A stretch of DNA of 64,000 bases from Sciscionella sediminilitoris (GCF_000737195.2 NZ_JALM01000016.1:124001-188000); one strand, 5' to 3'; counted from the first letter of the stretch, positions 16,847 through 26,653 are shown. Notes: a model not told the origin generated them from the letters alone. Numbers and translations are program-made.

Positions 16847-17913
16847 CGCGTTTGCAGCGGGCACGTGAGGCGGCACGGGAGCGCGGCGTGGACGCGCTGC
16901 TGGTCACCCCGGGGCCCGACCTCCGGTACCTGATCGGCGCCGGCGGGGAATCGCACGAGCGGCTGACCTGCCTGGTGCTCCCGGTCGACCGGGACCCGGT
17001 GCTGGTCGTGCCGAAGCTGGAGCACGCCGGCTACGGCGAACTCCCGGTCGCGACCCGTACCTGGATCGACGGCGAGGACCCGCACGCACTGGTCGCCGAC
17101 CTCACCGGGAACGCGGCGACGGTGGCGCTCGCCGATGCGATGCCCGCCATGCACGTGCTCCCGCTCGGGCAGCGGCTCCCGGCCGCGCGCCAGGTGCTCG
17201 CCGCGCCGATCCTGCGGGAGCTGCGCATGCGCAAGGACGAGACCGAGATCGCCGAACTGGCCTCGGTCGGCGCCGCGATCGACCGGGTGCACGCGCGGGT
17301 TCCCGAGGTGCTGCGGGCCGGGCGCACCGAGGCCGAGGTCGGCGCGGACATCGAGGCGCTGATCGTGGCCGAGGGACACGAATCCGCGGCCTTCGTGATC
17401 GTGGGATCCGGGCCCAACGGAGCCAGCCCGCACCACGAGGTCTCGCAGCGGCGCATCGAACACGGCGATTTCGTGGTCGTGGACATCGGCGGGCCGAACC
17501 CGGCCGGGTACAACTCCGACTCCACCCGCACCTACGTGGTCGGTGAGCCCGCCCCCGAACGGGCCGAGATCTACGAGGTGCTGCGGCGCGCCCAGCAGGC
17601 CGCCGTGGACGCGGTCCGTCCCGGGGCCACCGCGGAATCGATCGACGCCGCGGCCCGTTCGATCATCGCCGAGGCGGGTCACGGGGAACGGTTCATCCAC
17701 CGCACCGGCCACGGGATCGGGCTCGACGTGCACGAGGAGCCCTACATCGTCGAGGGCAACGGACTGGAACTCGCCGAGGGAATGGCCTTCTCGGTGGAGC
17801 CCGGCGTGTACTTCGCGGGCGAGTGGGGCGCACGGATCGAGGACATCGTCCTGGTCACCGCCGACGGGGTCCGCCCACTGAATACGCAACCACACGAACT
17901 GGTGGCGGTATGA
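16843..17913 (+). CDS. M24-family Xaa-Pro aminopeptidase-like metallopeptidase
   Basis: This 356-residue protein has a creatinase-like N-terminal domain and a pita-bread catalytic domain. The five metal ligands of the M24 family can be placed: VVDIGG (Asp), YNSDSTRTY (Asp), the TGHGIGLDVHE block (His), FSVEPGVYF (Glu) and ARIEDIV (Glu). It probably removes N-terminal residues before proline from peptides in the cytoplasm. The start ATG overlaps the MFS stop (ATGA), and the stop overlaps the start of the Lrp-type gene in the same way. Confidence 0.92.
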   Translation: MTRLQRAREAARERGVDALLVTPGPDLRYLIGAGGESHERLTCLVLPVDRDPVLVVPKLEHAGYGELPVATRTWIDGEDPHALVADLTGNAATVALADAMPAMHVLPLGQRLPAARQVLAAPILRELRMRKDETEIAELASVGAAIDRVHARVPEVLRAGRTEAEVGADIEALIVAEGHESAAFVIVGSGPNGASPHHEVSQRRIEHGDFVVVDIGGPNPAGYNSDSTRTYVVGEPAPERAEIYEVLRRAQQAAVDAVRPGATAESIDAAARSIIAEAGHGERFIHRTGHGIGLDVHEEPYIVEGNGLELAEGMAFSVEPGVYFAGEWGARIEDIVLVTADGVRPLNTQPHELVAV

Positions 17914-18359
17914 CCGAACTCGAACCGACCGACGCGGCGATCGTTCGGGCGCTCACCGAGGACGGCAGGCGCTCGTTCACCGAACTGGCCGAGCACGTCG
18001 GCCTCTCGGTTTCCGCGGTGCACCAGCGGGTGCGCAGGCTCGAACAGCGCGGAGTGCTGCGTGGCTACACCGCGCGGGTGGATCCCGAACAGCTCGGGAT
18101 GCCGATGACCGCGCTGATCTCGCTGACCCCGTTCGACCCGTCCGCTCCGGACGACTACCCGAAACGGCTGGAGCACCTCAGCCAGATCGAGTCCTGCTAC
18201 TCGGTCGCGGGCGACGAGTCCTACATCCTGCTGGTCCGGGTCGCCTCGCCCGGTGGCCTCGAAGAGCTGCTGCAGCAGATCAGGGCGGCCGCGAACGTCT
18301 CGACCCGGACCACCGTGGTGCTCTCCACGCCGTACGAGCACCGCTCACCGGCCGTCTAA
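17910..18359 (+). CDS. Lrp/AsnC family transcriptional regulator
   Basis: A 149-residue protein with an N-terminal HTH (ALTEDGRRSFTELAEHVGLSVSAVHQRVRRLE) and a C-terminal RAM domain that binds amino acids and drives oligomer formation. It is translationally coupled to the peptidase gene (ATGA overlap), which hints at control by an amino acid released by that enzyme. The end overlaps by four bases the stop of the convergent RNA methyltransferase gene. Confidence 0.92.
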   Translation: MTELEPTDAAIVRALTEDGRRSFTELAEHVGLSVSAVHQRVRRLEQRGVLRGYTARVDPEQLGMPMTALISLTPFDPSAPDDYPKRLEHLSQIESCYSVAGDESYILLVRVASPGGLEELLQQIRAAANVSTRTTVVLSTPYEHRSPAV

Positions 18360-18868
18360 CCCGAGCGCAGCGCGTACAGCGCGATCCCGGAGGCCACCGA
18401 GACGTTCAGCGAGTCCTTGGTGCCGTGCATCGGGATCTCCAGCAACTCGTCGCAGCTGGCGCGCAATTTCACCGGGATCCCGTGCACTTCCTCGCCGAGC
18501 AGCAGCGCGAGCTTGGCCGGTGGCCGATAGCCGGCGAGGTTCACCGCACGGTCGTCCACCTCGAGTCCCGCGATCGTGTAGCCCTCGGCACGCAACTCGG
18601 CCAGCAGCGCGCTGATCCCGGGATGGTGCAGGCAGCGCACCGTTTCCTCGGCACCGAGCGCGGACTTGTGGATCTTGTGCCCGAGCCGGGAGATCAGCTC
18701 CGGTGACCGGGTGTCGTCCCGCTGCCGGGGATAGGGCGTGTACCCGGTGCAGTACACGGTGTGCACCGCGAACACATCCGCGGTACGCAGCAGGGCACCG
18801 ACGTTGTACGCCGAGCGCATGTTGTGCGCGATGACGACGAGCTCGGTGCGCTCCGGGTACTCAGTCAT
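18356..18868 (-). CDS. SpoU/TrmH-family RNA 2'-O-methyltransferase
   Basis: A 170-residue SPOUT enzyme. Motif 1 (NMRSAYNVGALLRTAD), motif 2 (LALLLGEEVHGIP) and motif 3 (IPMHGTKDSLNVSVASGIALYAL) of the SpoU family are complete. It lacks extra domains, so it resembles short TrmH-type proteins that methylate ribose in tRNA or rRNA. The start overlaps the end of the SGNH hydrolase gene by eight bases, so the two are probably co-transcribed. The target nucleotide is unknown. Confidence 0.93.
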   Translation of the reverse strand: MTEYPERTELVVIAHNMRSAYNVGALLRTADVFAVHTVYCTGYTPYPRQRDDTRSPELISRLGHKIHKSALGAEETVRCLHHPGISALLAELRAEGYTIAGLEVDDRAVNLAGYRPPAKLALLLGEEVHGIPVKLRASCDELLEIPMHGTKDSLNVSVASGIALYALRSG

Positions 18869-19925
18869 CGGCTGGTTGGGGCTGCAGTGTCCTGTCCTCG
18901 CCCGCGACGCAGGCCGCCTTGCGGTCGGTACCCGAGACGAACGCAGACAGGCAGCGAGCGAAGGCGGCGTGCCCGGCGGCGTTCGGGTGGAACGAGGACG
19001 CGATGGCGTGGTCCGCCCTGGCCAGGACCCGCAGGTCGGTCCAGTCGACCTTGAGCCGGTTGAACCATTCGCCGTCCGGTTTCTGTTTGGGCCCGTTGTC
19101 GTTCATGGTCCCGCTGCACGCCTCGTGCCCGAAACCGGCGCGGGACATGTCCAGATAACGGGCACCGACCGCGTCCGCCGCCCGGCGCAGTCCACCGTCG
19201 AGGGAACCGACACCCTTGCCGCGCACCCAGTTCAGGTCCGGTCCGGTGAACGGGCAGCCGTTGAGATTGCGCAGCTGCTCGCGCGCGTCCGGGCCGACCG
19301 GGGCCGCATAGGACTGCACGATCAGCTGATAGGCGTCGTCCCGGTAACCGGCTTTGTGCATGACATCCCGGACACCGCGCAGCGCGCCGGTCACCTTCGG
19401 CACCATCGCGTCCACCCGGGATTTCCACTCACCGCCGAATCCTTCCGAGCACGGGGAGCCGAAGAGGCTGGCCTCGATGCACTTGGCGAGCAGCCCGGAG
19501 AAATCCGGCGCGTCATTGGCCCCGACGGTCACCACGATCGCCCCGACCGGGTGCTGTTTGGCGATCTTCGCGAGCTCGGCGGTCTGCGGGGGCTCCCGGT
19601 ACCGGCCGCCCTTGGTGATGTCCGAGGAACGTGCACCCGAGCAGGCCAGGTTGTAGCGGAACGGGTAGCCATCGATCCGGGTCCGCAGCACCTCAGCCAC
19701 CGTCGAGCGGTGGCAGAAGTTGCCGTCCTTGCCGTCGGTGTCCGCCGTGTAGGAGCCCGCCCCCTCACCGGAGGCCACACTGTCCCCGAGTGCGACGATC
19801 GCCTTCGGCACCGGTGGCGGAGCCGGTCTGCCGGGTCCACCGGTGCCGAGCCAGACGGCCCCGGTCACCACGATCGCGATGACGACGACGCCCAGTACCG
19901 TCCATTTCCACCATCGCGCGCGCAT
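18861..19925 (-). CDS. secreted/anchored SGNH (GDSL) hydrolase
   Basis: The 354-residue protein has an N-terminal hydrophobic helix (VLGVVVIAIVVTGAVWL) acting as signal or anchor, then an SGNH hydrolase domain. Catalytic Ser49 lies in ALGDSVASGEG, the GxND block is GANDAP, and the catalytic Asp/His are expected in SFHPNAAGH. Several cysteine pairs suit an extracytoplasmic protein. The family includes lipases and carbohydrate esterases like Rv0518/SCO1725 types; substrate unknown. Confidence 0.9.
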   Translation of the reverse strand: MRARWWKWTVLGVVVIAIVVTGAVWLGTGGPGRPAPPPVPKAIVALGDSVASGEGAGSYTADTDGKDGNFCHRSTVAEVLRTRIDGYPFRYNLACSGARSSDITKGGRYREPPQTAELAKIAKQHPVGAIVVTVGANDAPDFSGLLAKCIEASLFGSPCSEGFGGEWKSRVDAMVPKVTGALRGVRDVMHKAGYRDDAYQLIVQSYAAPVGPDAREQLRNLNGCPFTGPDLNWVRGKGVGSLDGGLRRAADAVGARYLDMSRAGFGHEACSGTMNDNGPKQKPDGEWFNRLKVDWTDLRVLARADHAIASSFHPNAAGHAAFARCLSAFVSGTDRKAACVAGEDRTLQPQPADD

Positions 19926-19985
19926 CGTCGCTCAGTCTACGCAGCCCGTGGCCGCCGCCGACCGTTCGGCTGCGAAGATCACCGT

Positions 19986-21572
19986 GTGGTGCAACCGAAA
20001 ACGACCCTGCTCACCGGCGGACACATCTACACTCCCGGCGACCCGGACGCGACCGCGATGGCGATCACCGGGGACACCGTGGTGTGGATCGGCCAGGACG
20101 GACCGGCCCGTGCCCTCTATCCGGATGCCGAGCACCGTGATCTCGACGGCGCGTTCGTCGCCCCGGCCTTCGTGGACGCGCACGTGCACGCGACCGCGAC
20201 CGGGTTGCTCACCGAGGGAGTGGACCTGCGCGCGGCCGGCTCGGCGCAGGACTGTCTCGCGCTGCTGCGTGCCGCGGCCGCCGGAGTGCCGGAGGGCGGT
20301 GTGCTGTGGGCGCACGGCTGGGATGAGAGCGGCTGGCCGGGCCAGCGGATCCCGAGCCGGGCCGAACTGGACGAAGCGGTCGGGCACACGGCCGTGTACG
20401 CATCCCGGATCGACGCGCATTCGGCGCTGGTGTCCGGGGCCCTGCTCGCGGCCGCTCCGGATGTTCGCGAGTCGGAAGGCTGGTCGGACGGGGGACCGGT
20501 GACCAAGGCCGCCCATCACGCCGCCCGCGCGCACGCCATCGGCGCGCTGAGCGGACCGCAGCGCGAGCGGGCGCAGCGGGCCTTCCTCGCCGAGGCCGCG
20601 GCACAGGGGATCGCCGCCGTGCACGAATGTTCCGGTCCGGAGATCGCCGGACGGTCCGACCTGGCCGCGCTGCTCGAACTCGGTGCCGGCCCGGAGTTCC
20701 CGGATGTCACCGGCTACTGGGGACAGCGCTCGGTCGCGCTTCCCGAAGGGGCGCACGGGCTCGGCGGCGACCTGTTCGTGGACGGGGCACTCGGTTCGCG
20801 CACCGCGGCGCTGCGCGAGCCCTACACCGACGCCCCGGACTCACGCGGCACCCGCTACCTGGACGCCGAACAGATCGCCGAGCACCTCGTCGACTGCACG
20901 CGGTCCCGTATCCAGGCGGGTTTCCACGTGATCGGGGACGCGGCGCTCGAGGAGATCCTCGCCGGGTTCGCGCTGGCCAGGGAACGCATCGAGGGCGTCG
21001 CCATGCGCAGGCACCGGCTCGAACACCTGGAGATGGCCGGGGCCGAGCAGATCGCCGCGCTCGCGGAGCTCGGGGTGGTCGCCTCGGTGCAGCCGCTGTT
21101 CGACCGGGCATGGGGCGGCGACTCCGGGATGTACACCCAGCGGCTCGGTGCCGACCGGGCAGCGGCGATGAACCCGTTCGCCGCACTCGCCGCTGCCGGG
21201 GTGATCCTGGCCTTCGGATCGGACAGCCCGGTCACCCCGATGCGGCCGTGGGAGGCGGTGCGCGCGGCCGTGCACCACCGGACACCGGGTTCGGGCATCT
21301 CACCGCGCGCCGCGTTCGCCGCGCACACCAGGGGCGGCTGGCGCGCGGCCGGGGTGGACGACGGGGTCACCGGAACCCTGGTTCCCGGTGCACCCGCGAC
21401 CTACGCCGTCTGGGAGGTCGAGGAACTGGTGAGCGCACCCGCCGATGAACGCGTACAGCGCTGGTCGACCGATCCGCGCGCCCGGGTGCCCGCACTGCCC
21501 TCGCTCGCCGCGGACGCCGCGCCGCCACGCTGCCTGGCCACCGTGCTGCGCGGAACCGCCATTCATGCCTAG
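19986..21572 (+). CDS. YtcJ-like metal-dependent amidohydrolase
   Basis: A 528-residue amidohydrolase superfamily member. The N-terminal metal site is VDAHVHATATG, then comes the HE..GPE region, FHVIGDAAL, the HRLEHLEM block and FGSDSPVTPM with the catalytic Asp. This is the amidohydrolase_3/YtcJ layout; such enzymes hydrolyse amides or N-formyl groups and most are uncharacterised. The start is GTG at 19986 (another GTG follows directly). A second enzyme of the same family lies at 58962-60398. Confidence 0.88.
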   Translation: MVQPKTTLLTGGHIYTPGDPDATAMAITGDTVVWIGQDGPARALYPDAEHRDLDGAFVAPAFVDAHVHATATGLLTEGVDLRAAGSAQDCLALLRAAAAGVPEGGVLWAHGWDESGWPGQRIPSRAELDEAVGHTAVYASRIDAHSALVSGALLAAAPDVRESEGWSDGGPVTKAAHHAARAHAIGALSGPQRERAQRAFLAEAAAQGIAAVHECSGPEIAGRSDLAALLELGAGPEFPDVTGYWGQRSVALPEGAHGLGGDLFVDGALGSRTAALREPYTDAPDSRGTRYLDAEQIAEHLVDCTRSRIQAGFHVIGDAALEEILAGFALARERIEGVAMRRHRLEHLEMAGAEQIAALAELGVVASVQPLFDRAWGGDSGMYTQRLGADRAAAMNPFAALAAAGVILAFGSDSPVTPMRPWEAVRAAVHHRTPGSGISPRAAFAAHTRGGWRAAGVDDGVTGTLVPGAPATYAVWEVEELVSAPADERVQRWSTDPRARVPALPSLAADAAPPRCLATVLRGTAIHA

Positions 21573-21892
21573 CGCTTGTTCCTGGCCAGCACCAGATCGG
21601 GAATGAAGCCGTGCTTGTAGAGCCGGTGGTTGCGCGCGTCCCTGGCGAACATCATCGCCACCCAGACGCCGCCGATCACCACGATCGCGGGCAGGTAGAA
21701 CAGGAACGGGAACGAACCCGGGAGCAGCAGCAGGAGAAAGCCGGGGGAGCACTGGATGAACGAGTGCAGGGCATGCCGGAGCAACCAGGTGCGGCAGGTC
21801 AGATCGTGCAGCACCCACTGGGCGTGTTTCGGTATCGTGCCGCCGAACGCGTAGTACAACCACGGCAGCACGCCGGGACGGCCACCGGTCAT
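21569..21892 (-). CDS. small membrane protein, DUF5313-like
   Basis: A 107-residue protein with a conserved-looking N-terminal segment (WLYYAFGGTIPKHAQWVLHDLTCRTWLLRH, cited here as positions 11-41) and two hydrophobic helices in the middle. The pattern agrees with DUF5313, a family of actinobacterial membrane proteins without known function. The stop overlaps the convergent amidohydrolase stop by four bases. Its ATG lies 35 bases from lnt, which runs the other way. Confidence 0.7.
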   Translation of the reverse strand: MTGGRPGVLPWLYYAFGGTIPKHAQWVLHDLTCRTWLLRHALHSFIQCSPGFLLLLLPGSFPFLFYLPAIVVIGGVWVAMMFARDARNHRLYKHGFIPDLVLARNKR

Positions 21893-21927
21893 GAGTCGAT
21901 GGTAGTGCCGACCGTACAGTTCTGGGC

Positions 21928-23514
21928 ATGGCGATCACCGCCGAGAATCCCGTCGAAGACCGTTCCCCGGCCGGCCGCAGGCCCCGGCTGTGGTGGGCGC
22001 TGCGGATGCTGCTCAGCCTTCTCGCCGGCGCCCTGGTCACCGTGTCCGCCCCGCCGCGAGACCTGTGGTGGCTCGCCCCGATCGGGGTCGCGCTGTTGTG
22101 CCTGGTGCTGGACGGCAGGCGGGCGCGCAGCGGGTTCGGTTACGGGCTGCTGTTCGGACTCGGCTGGACCCTGCCGCTGCTGACGTGGTTGTGGGACTTC
22201 CTCGGACCGGGCGGGTTCGGGCCGTGGCCATGGCTCGGTGTGGCGCTGATCGAATCGGTGCTGTTCGCGGCCCCGTGCGCAGTCGCGGCGCTGGTGTCCC
22301 GGCTGCGGCTGGCCCCGGTGTGGATCGCCGCGACCTTCGTGCTCGGTGAACTGCTGCGGGACACCCTGCCGTTCGGTGGGTTCCCCTGGGCGCGGCTGGC
22401 GTTCACTCAGCCATCCGGGCCGCTGCTGCCGCTGGCCTCGCTCGCGGGTGCGCCGCTGCTGAGCTTCGCGGTCGCCCTGCTCGGTGCCTCGCTGGCCAGG
22501 CTGGCGCTGCTGCGCCGCACCCCGCGACGCCTGGTACTGCCCGCGGCCGCCTTCGTACTGCCGCTGGTGCTCGGCCTCGCCCTGTGGCCGACCATCGGCA
22601 ACCCGGAACCGGGCGGCACGGTGCGCGCCATGGCCATCCAGGGCAGCGGTCCGAACATCGGCATCAACCTGAACTACGCGGGCAACGTGCTGTGGCGGCG
22701 CACCGTCGAGCAGACCGAGCGCACCGAACAGGACATCGCCAAGGGCAGGACACCCCGCCCGGATGTGGTGGTCGTGCCGGAGACCGTGGTCTCGGTGAAC
22801 GGAACCGGCGCCGCCGATCTGTACCCGGTCGAATCGCTGGGGAAGGCGCTCGGTGCGCCGACCGTGATCGGTGTGGCGATGAATCCGGAACAGGGCAAGC
22901 CGAAGAACAGCACGCTCGGCATCGATCCGGAACACGGGCTCACCGGCCAGTACGTCAAACAACACCTGGTGCCGTTCGGCGAGAAGGTCCCGCTGTACTG
23001 GCTCGCCAAGTACGTGACCCCGTTCCTGGACGAGATGGCGCAGCTGCAGGCGGGGGACAAGCCCGGTGTGCTGCCCGCGGGCGCGGCCCGGGTCGGTATC
23101 GCTTCCTGCTACGACCTCGGCTACGACGACGTACTGCGCGGTGCGGCCAACTCCGGGGCGAACCTGCTCGCGGTGCCCACGAACAATGCCTGGTACGGCT
23201 TCAGCGAGATGCCCTACCAGCAGGAGGCGATGGCCCGGATCCGCGCGGTGGAGCACGACCGGTCCGTCGTGGTGGCCGCGACAACCGGGACGAGCGCGAT
23301 CATTCGCCCGAATGGGGACGTCGTACACCAGACCGGACTGTTCACCCCAGCCACGATCTCGGCCGAGGTGCCGCTCCGCACACACATCACACTGGCGGAT
23401 ACCCTGGGCCCTTGGCCGGAGTGGGTGCTGGCCGCCGTCGGGCTCGCCGGACTGATTCCCGGTATCCGCTCTCGGCGCACCCGGAAGGGAGCCCCGGCCG
23501 CCGAACTGACGTGA
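21928..23514 (+). CDS. lnt: apolipoprotein N-acyltransferase
   Basis: This 528-residue protein adds the third acyl chain to lipoproteins at the membrane. The N-terminal half has about seven membrane helices and the C-terminal half is a nitrilase-like domain. The catalytic triad is visible as E285 (VVPETVVS), K344 ([11 protein letters not shown]) and C394 ([11 protein letters not shown]). The gene is followed by ppm1 after 19 bases; in mycobacteria the two are fused or adjacent, since Lnt stimulates the polyprenol-mannose synthase. Confidence 0.95.
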   Translation: MAITAENPVEDRSPAGRRPRLWWALRMLLSLLAGALVTVSAPPRDLWWLAPIGVALLCLVLDGRRARSGFGYGLLFGLGWTLPLLTWLWDFLGPGGFGPWPWLGVALIESVLFAAPCAVAALVSRLRLAPVWIAATFVLGELLRDTLPFGGFPWARLAFTQPSGPLLPLASLAGAPLLSFAVALLGASLARLALLRRTPRRLVLPAAAFVLPLVLGLALWPTIGNPEPGGTVRAMAIQGSGPNIGINLNYAGNVLWRRTVEQTERTEQDIAKGRTPRPDVVVVPETVVSVNGTGAADLYPVESLGKALGAPTVIGVAMNPEQGKPKNSTLGIDPEHGLTGQYVKQHLVPFGEKVPLYWLAKYVTPFLDEMAQLQAGDKPGVLPAGAARVGIASCYDLGYDDVLRGAANSGANLLAVPTNNAWYGFSEMPYQQEAMARIRAVEHDRSVVVAATTGTSAIIRPNGDVVHQTGLFTPATISAEVPLRTHITLADTLGPWPEWVLAAVGLAGLIPGIRSRRTRKGAPAAELT

Positions 23515-23533
23515 CAGCGAAAGGGAGACGGTG

Positions 23534-24295
23534 ATGGGCGAGTCGGGGGCTGCTCGAGGCGATGCCGTGCTTGTCGTGATTCCCACCTACAACGAGCGGG
23601 ACACCATCGGCGCCGTTCTCGAGCGGTTGCACACCGCCAACCCGGACGTCGACGCGCTGATCGTGGACGACGGCAGCCCGGACGGGACGGGGGAGCTCGC
23701 CGACAAGCTGGCGGCCGCCGATCCGCGGATCACGGTTCTGCACCGGACCGAGAAGGCCGGCCTCGGGGTCGCCTACATCGCCGGGTTCCAGCTCGCGCTG
23801 GAGCGCTCCTACGACATCATCGTGGAGATGGATGCCGACGGTTCGCACCCGCCGGAGCGGCTACCCGCGATCCTCGCCGCCACCGAGCACGCCGACCTGG
23901 TCATCGGCTCCCGGTACGTGCCGGGCGGGAAACTGGTGAACTGGCCGAAGTACCGCGAACTGCTGTCCCGCGGCGCCAATCTCTACGCCAAGCTCGCCCT
24001 CGGTGTGCGTATCCGGGACATCACCGCGGGTTACCGAGCCTACCGCGCCGAGGTGCTGAAGAATCTGCCGCTGGATCAGGTCGAGTCGCACGGCTACTGC
24101 TTCCAGGTCGACCTGTCCTGGCGCACGGTGCTCGCCGGGTTCCGGGTGGTCGAGGTACCGATCACGTTCACCGAGCGCGAGTCCGGACAGTCGAAGATGA
24201 GCGGTTCGATCATGCGCGAGGCGATGTTCAAGATCGGCCGCTGGGGACTCGGGCATCGGGCGCGGCAACTGCGCGGGCTGGTCACCCGCGGCTGA
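23534..24295 (+). CDS. ppm1: polyprenol monophosphomannose synthase
   Basis: A 253-residue family 2 glycosyltransferase that transfers mannose from GDP-mannose to polyprenol phosphate, giving the donor for lipoarabinomannan, mannolipids and protein mannosylation. The nucleotide-binding [12 protein letters not shown] start, DDGSPDGT and the metal-binding DADGSHPPE motifs are present. There is no C-terminal membrane domain, as in other actinobacterial forms where Lnt provides it. ATG at 23534 has a GGGAG site seven bases upstream; the GTG just before it is less well spaced. Confidence 0.93.
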   Translation: MGESGAARGDAVLVVIPTYNERDTIGAVLERLHTANPDVDALIVDDGSPDGTGELADKLAAADPRITVLHRTEKAGLGVAYIAGFQLALERSYDIIVEMDADGSHPPERLPAILAATEHADLVIGSRYVPGGKLVNWPKYRELLSRGANLYAKLALGVRIRDITAGYRAYRAEVLKNLPLDQVESHGYCFQVDLSWRTVLAGFRVVEVPITFTERESGQSKMSGSIMREAMFKIGRWGLGHRARQLRGLVTRG

Positions 24296-24305
24296 CAGCA
24301 GGAAA

Positions 24306-24340
24306 GCGGCCCGCCGGGGACATGTTCCCCGGCGGGCCGC
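24306..24340 (+). terminator. intrinsic-type terminator after ppm1
   Basis: A perfect 15-bp stem (24306-24320 with 24326-24340) with a 5-base loop, flanked by AA and TT so that it can extend to 17 bp. It lies 11 bases after ppm1 and faces the end of rbpA, so it may act in both directions. Confidence 0.8.
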
Positions 24341-24383
24341 TTCAGCTTCCCAGGAGACTCTTCCTACCGTGGTGGACGTGACA

Positions 24384-24415
24384 GGGCCGCCTCGCGCTGT
24401 CGCGGGAGGCGGCCC
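24384..24415 (-). terminator. hairpin terminator after rbpA
   Basis: Arms of 10 bp (24384-24393 with 24406-24415) with a 12-base loop, placed 36 bases downstream of the rbpA stop on the minus strand. No T-run follows, which is usual in high-GC actinobacteria. Confidence 0.6.
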
Positions 24416-24450
24416 GTCCGTGGTGGGAGCAAGAGCCTTCGCTTGACCTC

Positions 24451-24795
24451 TTACGCCGAACGGCTGCGACGACCGCGAAGCTCCTCGAGCCGTTCGTTGA
24501 GGAGGTCCTCCAATTCCGCGATACTACGCCGTTCGAGCAGCATGTCCCAGTGCGTGCGCGGCGGCTTGGCCTTCTTCTCGTCCGGTTCCGAGCCGTCGAT
24601 GATCTTCGACTCGCTCCCGTGCAGTCGACACTCCCAGGTCGGGGGGATCTCGGCGTCATCCGAGAACGGCACCTCGAAATCGTGGCCCTTCGGGCACGCG
24701 TAACTCACCGCGCGCCGCGGGGCGAGGTCGTGATTGCGGTCCGTCTCGTAACTGACGGCTCCGAGCCTGCTCCCACGAAGTACGCGGTCCGCCAT
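24451..24795 (-). CDS. rbpA: RNA polymerase-binding protein RbpA
   Basis: A 114-residue essential actinobacterial transcription factor that binds RNA polymerase and the principal sigma factor and stabilises the open promoter complex. The core with the CPKGH and WECRLHG cysteines and the C-terminal sigma-interacting helix (RTHWDMLLERRSIAELEDLL, 79-98) are present. The ATG at 24795 gives the usual MADRVLRGSRLG N-terminus. A SigR-type promoter lies about 80 bases upstream, as known for rbpA of Streptomyces. Confidence 0.97.
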   Translation of the reverse strand: MADRVLRGSRLGAVSYETDRNHDLAPRRAVSYACPKGHDFEVPFSDDAEIPPTWECRLHGSESKIIDGSEPDEKKAKPPRTHWDMLLERRSIAELEDLLNERLEELRGRRSRSA

Positions 24796-24875
24796 GATGT
24801 GGTCCCTTCGGTCGGCCCGGACAAGGCGTATGCCTGCTTTGTCCGGTGATTGGCTCCCAGTTCGGCTACTGTGTG

Positions 24876-24902
24876 CAACGGTCTCTCGGGGCAGGTTATT
24901 CC
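24876..24902 (-). promoter_or_regulatory. SigR/SigH-type promoter of rbpA
   Basis: Read on the minus strand, GGAAT (24902-24898) is followed after exactly 18 bases by GTTG (24879-24876). This matches the thiol-oxidative-stress sigma factor consensus GGGAAT-N18-GTT. In Streptomyces coelicolor rbpA is a known SigR target. Other promoters may exist in the remaining upstream 170 bases. Confidence 0.75.
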
Positions 24903-25045
24903 GTCTCCGACGGAGCGGGTTCACCGCGGTGTCCTTTACCCGTCAACGACTGTCCACGCCAGGGGGACACCCCGGGAAGCAACTCGTGACGCGTTCGCCG
25001 CACATTCTCCAAAATATCACCCTTAACGGGGAGGTAAATTTGCGC

Positions 25046-25060
25046 ATAGCATCTTGCTAT
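25046..25060 (-). terminator. weak hairpin downstream of the UMF1 transporter gene
   Basis: Arms ATAGCA/TGCTAT with a 3-base loop lie 16 bases beyond the transporter stop, inside a short AT-rich stretch (about 24995-25080). On the minus strand the hairpin is followed by GCGCAAATTT. The rest of the space between rbpA and this gene holds the rbpA promoter and nothing else recognisable. Confidence 0.4.
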
Positions 25061-25075
25061 CCCAGGTCAAACAGC

Positions 25076-26428
25076 CTATAGGGACGCGGGCGGTGTGTTG
25101 CCCGCCGCTCGAATAGCCTTGCGCACGTTCACCGGTATCAGCAGAACGAGCCCGAGGACGAAAAAGAAGATCAGTGAGAAGATGGCGACACGGTAGCTGC
25201 CCGTGTTCTGCAGCGCCAGCCCGAACAGCAGGGGACCGAGCGCGCTCGAGCCGGAGCTGGAGATCTCGTAGAGGCTGAAGTACTTGGCCTCGCTTCCCGC
25301 GGGGATCATCGAGGCGTACAGCGAACGGGACAGCGCCTGCGAACCGGCCATGACCACGGACAACGCGATCGCCAGCGCGAAGAACTGGGCCGGGCTGTGC
25401 GCCTGCATGAAGTAGGCGGCGACCACCACGCCGATCCAGACGATCAAGCTGTAGCAGACCACCCGCTTGGCGCCGAACCGTTCCGCGAGCTTGCCGAGCA
25501 GCAGTGCCCCGCCGAACGCGGCGAACTGCACGATCAGGATCGCGGTGAGCAGGGTCGTCTCGGGCAGTTTCAGCTCTTCCTGACCGAAATCCGCGGCCAT
25601 CGTGGTCACCGTGGTGATGCCGTCGTAGTAGATGAGGTAGGCGACCAGGAACAACAGGGTGATGGGGAAGGCCTTGAGTCCCCTGATCGCGGTGCCGAGC
25701 TCGCGGAACCCCGCGGTGACCACCGATCCGCCGGTGTCCCGCCTGCTCACCCTCGGCAGCCCGCGCAGCGCGCGCACCGGGATGAGCGCGAACGCCGCCC
25801 ACCACAGCCCGGCCAGGCAGAGCGCGAGCCTGGCCAGCAGTCCCGAGTCGCTGATCACGAAGGATCCGACGAAGCTGGCCGCGAGCACGATGCCGCCGCC
25901 AAGGAAGGCGTAGGCCCAGCCGACCGAGGACACCCTGTCCCGTTCATCGGCGGCCGCGAGGTCGGGGAGGATCGAGTTGAACACGACCTTCCCGCAGGTG
26001 TAGGTCACATAGGCGAACACGAGCAGCCCGGTGCCCAGCTGCCAGTCGTTCGGCCCGACGAACACCATGGCCGCCGTGCCCAGCGCGCCCGCGAAGCCGA
26101 AGCCGAGCAGCAGCTCGCGCTTGCGGCCGCTACGGTCGGCGATGGCACCGACCACGGGCATGACGAACACCAGCAGGATCGCGCAGAACGAGACCGTGTA
26201 GGCGAACAGCGAACTGGGCGCGATCGGGATGCCGAGCACGTGCAACCTGCCCTGCTCACCGACCGCAGCGCGCGCCGTCGCGGGCAGATAGCGGCTCATG
26301 AACACCGAGATCACCGAGACCTCGAAGGTGTGACTGGCCCAGCCGTAGGCGTACCACCCGAACCGCTGCCTGCGCAGTCGAGCGCCGGTGCGCCCGTCGA
26401 GCGCGGCCGTGCCGGCGTCCTGTGTCAT
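25076..26428 (-). CDS. MFS transporter of the UMF1 (Atg22-like) family
   Basis: A 450-residue membrane protein with about 12 helices. The N-terminal FGWYAYGWASHTFE and the PVVGAIADRSGRKR loop are typical of the UMF1 family, related to yeast vacuolar Atg22 amino-acid exporters. ATG at 26428 has a GGGAGAG site about 9 bases upstream; the longer frame reads through non-coding DNA. Substrate unknown. It is divergent from the Rpf gene. Confidence 0.88.
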   Translation of the reverse strand: MTQDAGTAALDGRTGARLRRQRFGWYAYGWASHTFEVSVISVFMSRYLPATARAAVGEQGRLHVLGIPIAPSSLFAYTVSFCAILLVFVMPVVGAIADRSGRKRELLLGFGFAGALGTAAMVFVGPNDWQLGTGLLVFAYVTYTCGKVVFNSILPDLAAADERDRVSSVGWAYAFLGGGIVLAASFVGSFVISDSGLLARLALCLAGLWWAAFALIPVRALRGLPRVSRRDTGGSVVTAGFRELGTAIRGLKAFPITLLFLVAYLIYYDGITTVTTMAADFGQEELKLPETTLLTAILIVQFAAFGGALLLGKLAERFGAKRVVCYSLIVWIGVVVAAYFMQAHSPAQFFALAIALSVVMAGSQALSRSLYASMIPAGSEAKYFSLYEISSSGSSALGPLLFGLALQNTGSYRVAIFSLIFFFVLGLVLLIPVNVRKAIRAAGNTPPASL

Positions 26429-26653
26429 GTGTCGACTCTCCCTCGTGCCTCGCGGCACCCTACTGGCAACGAGCGGGACCCGGTGACCGATCGGAAAAAC
26501 TTTCACCGGCGCCGGTCCGCGCGGCCATATTGTGTCCCGACAGCTCGTCCGCCCAGCTCTGCCCCGGCGAATAACAGGGGTGTCATTTCCTCGGTGTGTC
26601 GCTGCCACGTGTGGTGCAGGATATGTGTGAGAATGACGTGTCGCCTGTGACTC

